Shown one piece after another: positions 24,573 through 33,782 of a DNA stretch of 64,000 bases (the first letter of the stretch is position 1; each line of letters begins with the position of its first letter). Origin of the DNA: Chloroflexota bacterium. Lineage in GTDB: Bacteria; Chloroflexota; Anaerolineae; J102. Where the stretch lies: the NCBI GenBank assembly GCA_029782215.1, contig JAKOVD010000144.1, positions 186,001-250,000 on the forward strand, in the 5' to 3' direction. Under the pieces are notes generated by a model. The model saw only the letters and a program-made list of their open reading frames with translations, did not search any database and had not been told where the DNA came from. The translations under genes were made by a program, and so were the position numbers.

Positions 24573-26942
24573 TCAGTTACTCGTTGAACGTTCAACTGCA
24601 AGGGTGGCAACAAGCTCGGAGACGGCTACCTTCGACGCCGGTTCGAGATCGTCGGGTGTGACCTGCTCCAGGAACCTGGCGACTGCTTCAGCCGTCAGGC
24701 CGACAAGGGAATCGTGGGCGATAAACGGAGCTTCCGCCCCCGTCAGCGCTATCTCGCGGCCCTTCTTGTACGCAAGCGCCCCGGTGGGGCAGGCGGCGAC
24801 ACACGCTGGTACCTCGCGACCGGGACAGAGGTCGCACTTCAGCGCCATCAGTCTGCCCGTGGGTGCAGGTGCGCGGGCGATGACGCCAAAAGGACAGGCG
24901 ATGACGCACATGCTGCAGGCAATGCAATCGGTCTTGCCGCCGACGTTGGTCACCCCACCGTTTTCCGGTGAACGGTGCATGGCCTGGGGAAGACAAGCCG
25001 CGATGCACGCCGCCGGGTCGCAGTGGTGGCAGATCGCCGGCACGCCTTTGGCGCCCGTCTGGCTGCCGGGGATGGGTTCGATGTAGATGCGCGGGTGGGG
25101 CGGCGGCGCCTCTATCAGCGCTCCCAACACGGTCTTGCTCAGGGAGTGCTCGACGGCACAGGCCAGCTCGCAGAGGCCGCAGGCCGTACACAATTCCGGT
25201 TGGACGACCAGGCGCTTGCGGAAGGCCTGGCACTTGCCGGCCGGACAACGCTTTTCCTCGATGTGGGCGCGATACTCGTGTTCAAAGTGTTGCAGGGTCG
25301 AGAGAACGGGCGATGGCGCCAACTGGCCCAGGGCGCACAAACAACCGTTCTGCATGTTCGTGGCCAGATAGCGGATCTCATCCAGGTCCTCCATCTTCCC
25401 TTCGCCGGCGGTGATGCGCTCCAGGACCTGAAGCATGCGCATGCTGCCGATGCGGCAGGGTGGGCACTTGCCGCAGCACTCATCGCAGATGAACTGCATG
25501 AAGAACCTGGCAAAGTCCACCATACAGGTGGTTTCGTCCGCCACGATCATCCCGCCAGAGCCCATCACCGCGCCCACTGCCCGCAGCGACTCGAAATCCA
25601 CTGGCGTATCCAGGTAGGCGCCCGGCAGGCATCCACCCAAGGGGCCGCCCGTCTGCACGGCTTTGAACGTCTTGCCGTAAGGCATGCCGCCGCCCACGTC
25701 GTAGATGATCTCCCGCAGCGTGATACCCATCGGCACCTCGACCAGGCCCGTCCGTTGGACCTGGCCGGTCAACGCAAAGACGGCCGTACCGGGGCTGCCC
25801 TTCGTGCCGAGGCTCTTGAACCATTCGGCGCCCAGGCGCAGGATGCGGGGCACATAGGCGTAGGTCTTGACGTTGTTGACATTGCTGGGCTGTCCCCACA
25901 GGCCCGCAACAGCCGGGTAGGGCGGGCGGGGCCGCGGCTGGCCGCGCTGGCCCATGATCGAGGCCATCAGCGCCGTCTCTTCCCCGCACACAAAGGCGCC
26001 GGCCCCTTCCTTGATGAAAATATCGAAGTCGAAGCCAGAGCCCAGGATGTCCTTGCCCAGCAGGCCCAGCGTCCTGGCCTGGTCGAGCGCGAGGCGCAGG
26101 TGCCGGATCGCCAGCGGGTACTCAGCCCGGCAGTAGATATAGCCCTCCTGCGCGCCGATGGCATAGCCGGCGATGATCATGCCTTCGATCAGGGAATGCG
26201 GATCGCCTTCCAGCGAGGAGCGGTCCATGAACGCGCCAGGGTCGCCTTCGTCGGCGTTGCAGATCACCATCTTGGGCCAGGAGGGGGTCTTGCGGGCCAG
26301 GCCCCACTTGACGCCAGCGGGAAAACCACCGCCGCCCCGTCCCCGCAGCCCCGACTTCGACACTTCATCGATCACCTGTTCGGGCGTCATCTGCGTCAGG
26401 GCTTTTTCGAGGGCCACGTAGCCGTCCAGCGCCAGGTAATCGTCGAGCGACAGCGGGTCGATGAGGCCGCAGTTGCTGAGGACAATGCGGAGCTGCTTGC
26501 GCTGGAAGGGGATGCGGTCGTGGGTGCCGGGCCGGACGAAGCTCAACGACTGCAGGGTCTGCCCGTCCCCGTGCACCGTCGTGGACACGACCTCACCCAC
26601 GATCACCGTGCGTTCCAGCGCGGCGCCCTCGAAGTAGTGGGCAAAGATCTCGGGCACGTTCGACCCGCTGACCTGGCCGTAGCTGAGTCGCGGCCTGCCT
26701 CTGGCCTGCAGCTCCACCATCGGCTCATAGGAACACATGCCCACGCAGCCCACCTGGCTGATTGTAGCCGGCAGGCGGCGACGCTCAAGCTCTGCCTCAA
26801 TGGCAGCGATCGTCTCGCGTGCGCCTGCGGCCAGTCCACAGGTGCCCGTTCCGACCGCAATGGCCAGGGCGGCCTCCTGCTTCTCCTGCCAGCGCTCCCG
26901 TGCGCAAGCCCGCGTCTGTGCGAGTTGTTGTGTCGTGTTCAT
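24573..26942 (-). CDS. NuoF-like subunit fused to a CooF/HydN-type polyferredoxin
   Basis: 789 aa. N-terminal thioredoxin-like [2Fe-2S] domain (C35, C66, C70). NuoF core with RGRGGGGFPAGVKW near residue 200, CNADEGDPGAFMDR and GAFVCGEETA, then ECCGKCPPCRIG near 490 for the [4Fe-4S] cluster. From about residue 590 a complete HycB/HydN/CooF-type ferredoxin follows: CTACGLCELAC, CHHCDPAACIAAC, CIACSMCVIACPFGV and CDLCPGREVPACVAACPTGA. These could carry up to four [4Fe-4S] clusters. Such an appendage suggests exchange with ferredoxin or with a hydrogenase/FDH-type partner. It pairs with nuoE2, 16 bp upstream. Confidence 0.87.
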   Translation of the reverse strand: MNTTQQLAQTRACARERWQEKQEAALAIAVGTGTCGLAAGARETIAAIEAELERRRLPATISQVGCVGMCSYEPMVELQARGRPRLSYGQVSGSNVPEIFAHYFEGAALERTVIVGEVVSTTVHGDGQTLQSLSFVRPGTHDRIPFQRKQLRIVLSNCGLIDPLSLDDYLALDGYVALEKALTQMTPEQVIDEVSKSGLRGRGGGGFPAGVKWGLARKTPSWPKMVICNADEGDPGAFMDRSSLEGDPHSLIEGMIIAGYAIGAQEGYIYCRAEYPLAIRHLRLALDQARTLGLLGKDILGSGFDFDIFIKEGAGAFVCGEETALMASIMGQRGQPRPRPPYPAVAGLWGQPSNVNNVKTYAYVPRILRLGAEWFKSLGTKGSPGTAVFALTGQVQRTGLVEVPMGITLREIIYDVGGGMPYGKTFKAVQTGGPLGGCLPGAYLDTPVDFESLRAVGAVMGSGGMIVADETTCMVDFARFFMQFICDECCGKCPPCRIGSMRMLQVLERITAGEGKMEDLDEIRYLATNMQNGCLCALGQLAPSPVLSTLQHFEHEYRAHIEEKRCPAGKCQAFRKRLVVQPELCTACGLCELACAVEHSLSKTVLGALIEAPPPHPRIYIEPIPGSQTGAKGVPAICHHCDPAACIAACLPQAMHRSPENGGVTNVGGKTDCIACSMCVIACPFGVIARAPAPTGRLMALKCDLCPGREVPACVAACPTGALAYKKGREIALTGAEAPFIAHDSLVGLTAEAVARFLEQVTPDDLEPASKVAVSELVATLAVERSTSN

Positions 26943-26958
26943 ATGGGGCTCCCTGCGC

Positions 26959-27471
26959 CTAGCTGGTGGAATGCATCTTTTCCTGCAGGCGACGCAACAG
27001 CATTTCCTGGCGCAGCCGGCCGATCACGACGCCGTCCAGCACCGCCACGGGCGCCAACGCACACGATCCCATACAGTAGACGATTTCCAGGCTCAGCTCG
27101 CCATCAGCGGTCGTGTCCCCTGGCTGGAGGCCGAACGTGTCTTCAACGGCGGCCCACACGATGGGAGCACCTTTGACATGGCAGGCCGTGCCATCGCACA
27201 GCTTGAGCTGGTGGCGGCCGTGACGCTCCAGGTAGAACTGGGCGTAGAAAGTCGCCACGCCGTAAACCGTGCTGTTGGACATGTCGAGGTGATGGGCGAT
27301 CTCCTGGAGCACTTCTTTGGGGAGGTAGCCGTAGATCGCCTGCGCGTCCTGCAGGATCGGGATCAGCGCCCCGCGTTGGCCCCGATGCCGCTGGAAGACG
27401 TCGTCCAGGGGGGTCAGATCGACCCCGGAGGATGCTGCAATTGTCTGCGTCCCACTGCCGCTCACGCTCAT
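26959..27471 (-). CDS. NuoE-like [2Fe-2S] subunit, copy 2
   Basis: 170-aa complex-I-24-kDa-like subunit. Ligands C92 and C97 (CDGTACHVKG) plus C133 and C137 (CMGSC). Very similar to copy 3 (shared VYGVATFYAQFYLER). The ATG at 27471 was chosen because AGGAGG lies 8 nt upstream; a longer reading to 27528 would overrun this Shine-Dalgarno. It is the first gene of the operon running to fdhA. Its promoter and the inverted-repeat operator are at 27512-27566. Confidence 0.9.
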   Translation of the reverse strand: MSVSGSGTQTIAASSGVDLTPLDDVFQRHRGQRGALIPILQDAQAIYGYLPKEVLQEIAHHLDMSNSTVYGVATFYAQFYLERHGRHQLKLCDGTACHVKGAPIVWAAVEDTFGLQPGDTTADGELSLEIVYCMGSCALAPVAVLDGVVIGRLRQEMLLRRLQEKMHSTS

Positions 27472-27511
27472 GGATTCGCCTCCTGAACTGTCAAGGAGCC
27501 AGCGCGCGAAC

Positions 27512-27548
27512 TGTGACAGAATGCACAAGTTAGATGCATTCTATCACA
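27512..27548. promoter_or_regulatory. 37-bp inverted repeat, candidate operator of the formate operon
   Basis: Left arm TGTGACAGAATGCA (27512-27525) and right arm TGCATTCTATCACA (27535-27548) are complementary at 13 of 14 positions around a 9-bp spacer. The right arm contains the minus-strand -10 box, and the rest covers the transcription start, the position expected for a repressor. Confidence 0.75.
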
Positions 27549-27566
27549 AATTGGCCGGGAATTCAA
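27538..27566 (-). promoter_or_regulatory. Promoter of the nuoE2-to-fdhA operon
   Basis: Minus strand: -35 TTGAAT (27566-27561), 17-bp spacer, extended -10 TGATAGAAT with hexamer at 27543-27538. Predicted start near 27531 inside the inverted repeat, leaving about 60 nt before the ATG at 27471. Confidence 0.7.
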
Positions 27567-27680
27567 TACCCGTTTGGGGCAGGAAGTGTCTTTCACGTCG
27601 TTTGCGCGTCGCAAAGTGGCCAGACAGCGCCGGCGCGACCCCACGATGGGCAGCGCCGGGATTCAGGCAGGACTGCCGGA

Positions 27681-30887
<3,207 letters not shown>

Positions 30888-30893
30888 GGTCTC

Positions 30894-31391
30894 TTAGGCT
30901 TCCTCTGGCACGGGGGCGACGTCTTTTTGCAGCGTTCGCATCAGCATTTCCTTGCGCAGCCGGCCCATCACCCGGCCATCCAGAACCGCCACGGGCGCCA
31001 ACGCGCAGGAGCCGAGACAGTAGACGATCTCCAGGGTGAGCTCGCTGTCCGCCGTGGTCTGGTCCGGTCCGATGCCAAAGCGTTCCCCCACTGCCGACAG
31101 CAGGTCCGGCGTGCCTTTGACATGGCAGGCGGTGCCGTCACACACCCTGAGGACGTGGCGGCCGCGGCGTTCCAGGTAGAACTGGGCGTAGAAAGTCGCC
31201 ACCCCATAGACTTTGCCGGCGGCGATGCCGAGCTTCCTGGCGACAAGCTGCACGACCTCTGGCGGCAGGTAGCCATAGATGCTCTGAGCCTTCTGAAGAA
31301 TGGGGATCAGCGCACCTCGCTGTCCGCCATAGGCGGCGAAGACCTCATCCATCAGGCTGAGGTCAACCGCACTGCTGCTGGTTGCGACCAT
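30894..31391 (-). CDS. NuoE-like [2Fe-2S] subunit, copy 3
   Basis: 165-aa thioredoxin-fold subunit with ligands C84, C89 (CDGTACHVKG) and C125, C129 (CLGSC). Nearly the same plan as copy 2, so the nuoE2-nuoF2 and nuoE3-nuoF3 pairs look like a tandem duplication. AAGGAG lies 8-9 nt before the ATG at 31391. It is the first gene of a two-gene unit with the NuoF-GltD fusion and is divergent from the SDR gene. Confidence 0.9.
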   Translation of the reverse strand: MVATSSSAVDLSLMDEVFAAYGGQRGALIPILQKAQSIYGYLPPEVVQLVARKLGIAAGKVYGVATFYAQFYLERRGRHVLRVCDGTACHVKGTPDLLSAVGERFGIGPDQTTADSELTLEIVYCLGSCALAPVAVLDGRVMGRLRKEMLMRTLQKDVAPVPEEA

Positions 31392-31457
31392 GGGGCTCGC
31401 TCCTTTCTTGGGTAGCCTGTGTCCGCGTGCTCAGCATCGGGCGCACGGGTGCCAACT

Positions 31458-31463
31458 ATTGTA
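31458..31463 (-). promoter_or_regulatory. Possible -10 element for nuoE3-nuoF3
   Basis: TACAAT on the minus strand, about 67 bp upstream of the nuoE3 ATG. No clear -35 is seen at the right distance. Confidence 0.35.
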
Positions 31464-31498
31464 GGCCCATGTGCGGTGCTTGTGTATGACCAAAATCA

Positions 31499-31518
31499 TT
31501 TTGCGGCACGTTTTGCGG
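31499..31518. repeat. TTTTGCGG direct repeat, 12-bp period
   Basis: TTTTGCGG at 31499-31506 and again at 31511-31518 in the divergent region between nuoE3 and the SDR gene. One-turn spacing would suit an activator or repressor binding on one DNA face. Confidence 0.4.
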
Positions 31519-31523
31519 TGCAA

Positions 31524-31553
31524 TTGGAGTCCGGACAGGTCGCCCTTTACAAT
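31524..31553 (+). promoter_or_regulatory. Promoter for the SDR epimerase gene, probably leaderless
   Basis: Weak -35 TTGGAG (31524-31529), 18-bp spacer, -10 TACAAT (31548-31553). The start codon ATG at 31561 is 8 bp after the -10, where transcription itself should start, and there is no room for a Shine-Dalgarno. Confidence 0.55.
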
Positions 31554-31560
31554 AGGGCCA

Positions 31561-32547
31561 ATGTTGACGGCTTTTGTTACCGGTGGCAATGGTTTCCTGG
31601 GCGCCACCCTGGTCCGGCGCCTTGTACAGGGTGGCGTTCACGTGCGCGTTCTCCTGCGTGATGGGGCTCGCGCGCCTCTCCTGGCCGAGACGCCGGTGGA
31701 GGCGGTGGCAGGCGATCTCATGGCCCCGGAAACGTACCGCGCCGCCCTGGCAGGATGCGATGTCCTGTTTCACCTGGCCGCTGCCTACACGCACGATCCG
31801 GCCGCGGTGGCGGCGATGGAGGCCGTCAATGTCGAGGGGACGCGCCGGGTATTGTCGGCGGCGGTGGAGACGGGCGTGCACCGTCTTGTCCATGCCAGCA
31901 CCATTGGCACCATCGGCCAGCCCGGCGACGGCGCCCTGGCCACCGAAGCCATTCCCTTCAATCTGCCTCACCCCACTGCCTACGTCCGCAGCAAGCTCGA
32001 AGGTGAACGGATCGCCGATGCGCTGGCGCAGCACGGCGCCGGTGTAGTCGTCGTCCACCCGGTGGCGATGCTCGGACCGGGCGACTGGCGGCCATCGGCC
32101 AGCGGTCGCCGGGTGCTGGACATCCTGGCCGGCCGCACACTCCGCTATCCGGCGGGAGGCATCAACTGGTGTCCGGTCGCCGATGTGGCCGATGGCATGA
32201 TTCTGGCCGCCGGCAAGGGCAGGCCGGGACGGCACTACATCCTGGGCCACGGCGACGGCAACCTGGGACGGGATGAGTTCGCTTGCCTGATCAGGCAGGC
32301 CGCCGGCATGCCGGCGCCGTCCGAGACTGTCGCCCTGGCTGCCCGTGCCCGTTCGCTGCTGCGCCGCCTGACCTCCTCTCCGCCGGCGCCCGCCTCCACC
32401 GGCGGCGCCCCTGACCGCCTGACCTGCGACCCCAGCCGCGCCGTGTTGGAGCTGGGGATGCCCCAGTCCAGCCTGCTGGCCGCAGCACAGGACATGGTGG
32501 CCTGGTACCGGGAGAGCGGCTTCTTGGTTGCCGAGGCAGGTCAGTGA
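31561..32547 (+). CDS. NAD-dependent epimerase/dehydratase (extended SDR)
   Basis: 328-aa Rossmann-fold protein. It begins with FVTGGNGFLGATLVRRL (NAD-binding TGxxGFLG), followed by FHLAAAYTHDP and the catalytic AYVRSKLEGE (YxxxK). Overall it resembles the sugar epimerase/dihydroflavonol-reductase-like SDRs, including HpnA-like members; the substrate is not determinable. The ATG at 31561 is the natural N-terminus of the Rossmann fold and coincides with the predicted transcription start. The last 7 bp overlap, tail to tail, the DUF433 gene. Confidence 0.85.
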   Translation: MLTAFVTGGNGFLGATLVRRLVQGGVHVRVLLRDGARAPLLAETPVEAVAGDLMAPETYRAALAGCDVLFHLAAAYTHDPAAVAAMEAVNVEGTRRVLSAAVETGVHRLVHASTIGTIGQPGDGALATEAIPFNLPHPTAYVRSKLEGERIADALAQHGAGVVVVHPVAMLGPGDWRPSASGRRVLDILAGRTLRYPAGGINWCPVADVADGMILAAGKGRPGRHYILGHGDGNLGRDEFACLIRQAAGMPAPSETVALAARARSLLRRLTSSPPAPASTGGAPDRLTCDPSRAVLELGMPQSSLLAAAQDMVAWYRESGFLVAEAGQ

Positions 32548-32777
32548 ATATCCTCGATTTCGCCGGAAAGGACCACCTCATTCCTCACGGCTTCGGCCGC
32601 GTATCTGAGAGCATCCTCGATTCCTGGCTGAGTGACCTGTGGATAGGCGCTGAGAATGTCCTGCTGCGTAGCACCGCTGGCAAACAACTCCAGGATGAAC
32701 TCCACACTGATCCGCGTGCCCTTGATGCAGGGCTTTCCGCCAAGAATCGCTGGGTCCGAAGTGACATTGGCAAACAT
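32541..32777 (-). CDS. DUF433 antitoxin-like protein (orphan)
   Basis: 78-aa DUF433 protein: SDPAILGGKPCIKGTRISVE, then LFASGATQQDILSAYPQVTQ, the complete short winged-helix-like family pattern. DUF433 genes are commonly antitoxin partners of PIN-like toxins (VapB45 type). No toxin gene is next to it: the upstream neighbour is an acyltransferase on the opposite strand, and the downstream SDR is convergent with a 7-bp overlap. The ATG at 32777 has a strong AGGAGG 6 nt upstream and an extended -10 TGCTACAAT at 32815-32807. Confidence 0.87.
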   Translation of the reverse strand: MFANVTSDPAILGGKPCIKGTRISVEFILELFASGATQQDILSAYPQVTQPGIEDALRYAAEAVRNEVVLSGEIEDIH

Positions 32778-32806
32778 CGTCGGCCTCCTATCAAGACAAT
32801 ACTCCG

Positions 32807-32815
32807 ATTGTAGCA
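32807..32815 (-). promoter_or_regulatory. Extended -10 promoter for the DUF433 gene
   Basis: TGCTACAAT on the minus strand, 30 bp upstream of the ATG; no convincing -35. The Shine-Dalgarno AGGAGG follows. Confidence 0.55.
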
Positions 32816-32867
32816 TGTATTGGGGCAAGAATGCCTGCTCCTGTTTGAATGCGGCCTGGCGAGTACT

Positions 32868-33524
32868 ATGACCACACGACTTCTGAAGGTTTGCCTCACC
32901 CTGGCCGGTCTGCCCCTTGTCGGCGGGCTCTTCCTGCGACTGGCCTGCCGCCTGGTCGGGCCGTACAAGGCCAGGCGCCAGTTGATCACGCTCAGCGGGC
33001 GCAGTTTCGTGTCTCCTGCCGCCGACATCCACTGTCCTCAGCTCACGCTTGGCCGCCGTGTCTTCATCGACGACCACGTCACCATCTTCGCCCACCGCGA
33101 CGGCGGCGGCGTGAATCTCGGCGCTGACTCCTCGCTGCAGCGTTACACTATCCTGGAACTTATCCAAGGCGGCAGCATCACGATCGGCCAGGGGACTCAC
33201 ATCCAAAGCGGCTGCAACCTGACCGCCGCCCTGGGCAGCATCCGCATCGGCGACAACGTGCAGTTGGCCCCGCGCTGCGCCCTGTATCCCTACCAGCACA
33301 GCTTTGGCAGCCGTGAGATGCCCATTGTGCGCCAGCCCGTCACCACGCGCGGCGACATCGTCCTCGAAGATGATGTCTGGCTTGGCGTGGGGGTCATCGT
33401 CCTCGACGGCGTCACCATCGGCCGCGGGGCCGTGGTGGGCGCCGGCGCCGTCGTCACCGAGAGCATTCCGGCGTACGCGATTGCCGCTGGAGTTCCCGCC
33501 AGGGTCATTAGCCAGCGCCCCTGA
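32868..33524 (+). CDS. Left-handed beta-helix acyltransferase (hexapeptide repeat)
   Basis: 218 aa. An N-terminal hydrophobic segment (VCLTLAGLPLVGGLFLRLAC) is followed by hexapeptide repeats of the LbH fold, such as GSITIGQGTHIQSGCNL, SIRIGDNVQLAPRCAL and GDIVLEDDVWLGVGVIVLDG. It ends with AVVTESIPAYAIAAGVPARV, typical of WcaF/NodL/maltose-acetyltransferase-like O-acetyltransferases. The likely role is acetylation of a sugar or surface glycan. The ATG at 32868 was chosen over an upstream ATG at 32820 whose extension is not family-like. Confidence 0.85.
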   Translation: MTTRLLKVCLTLAGLPLVGGLFLRLACRLVGPYKARRQLITLSGRSFVSPAADIHCPQLTLGRRVFIDDHVTIFAHRDGGGVNLGADSSLQRYTILELIQGGSITIGQGTHIQSGCNLTAALGSIRIGDNVQLAPRCALYPYQHSFGSREMPIVRQPVTTRGDIVLEDDVWLGVGVIVLDGVTIGRGAVVGAGAVVTESIPAYAIAAGVPARVISQRP

Positions 33525-33604
33525 GGCGGATTACAGAAAATTCACCAAGCAACTCCGGCTGTGTTCATGCCAAATTCATCTTGCCGTGCTAATGTCATCA
33601 CAAT

Positions 33605-33672
33605 GGCAGGAGCAGCCAGGGAACAGAGGTGGCCGACACCGAGGGGAGACTGGTCCCGAAGCTGCTCCTGCC
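33605..33672 (+). ncRNA. Candidate structured leader RNA (perfect 12-bp P1)
   Basis: GGCAGGAGCAGC (33605-33616) pairs perfectly with GCTGCTCCTGCC (33661-33672). The 44 nt inside hold two small hairpins, GGTG/CACC (33628-33640) and GGGA/TCCC (33644-33657). An additional GGGA (33619-33622) can compete for the second TCCC. This is a three-way-junction layout like an aptamer. I could not match it to a known riboswitch class. Confidence 0.5.
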
Positions 33673-33695
33673 TTCTTCGAAACCCTCCCTGATCC

Positions 33696-33726
33696 GGCCG
33701 CCGCTCCTCACGGCGGCCTTGTTGTT
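33696..33726 (+). terminator. Intrinsic terminator in the leader of the secreted GH-like gene
   Basis: GGCCGCCG (33696-33703) and CGGCGGCC (33711-33718) form an 8-bp GC stem with a 7-nt loop, followed by TTGTTGTT. It lies between the candidate aptamer and the ATG at 33783. It could therefore be a regulated attenuator or simply the end of the acyltransferase transcript. Confidence 0.65.
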
Positions 33727-33782
33727 AGATGAGAGAGTGCAGGCGCTGCTCCTTCTCAGCCTTCGAACTCCTGGAGTCCTTC

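Noticed and set aside
24583-24596. 14-bp palindrome GTTGAACGTTCAAC as an operator for nuoE1
   Set aside because: It lies within the last codons of nuoF2, 2 bp from nuoE1 in a tightly packed operon, and no promoter elements surround it. Probably a chance palindrome.
17228-27471. [FeFe] hydrogenase HydABC-type cluster
   Set aside because: The large catalytic subunit has CSYCGVGC and a Sec in an FDH context with bis-MGD domain sequence. The H-cluster motifs are missing.
32541-32777. Complete toxin-antitoxin locus
   Set aside because: Only the DUF433 half is present; both neighbours are unrelated enzymes on the other strand.
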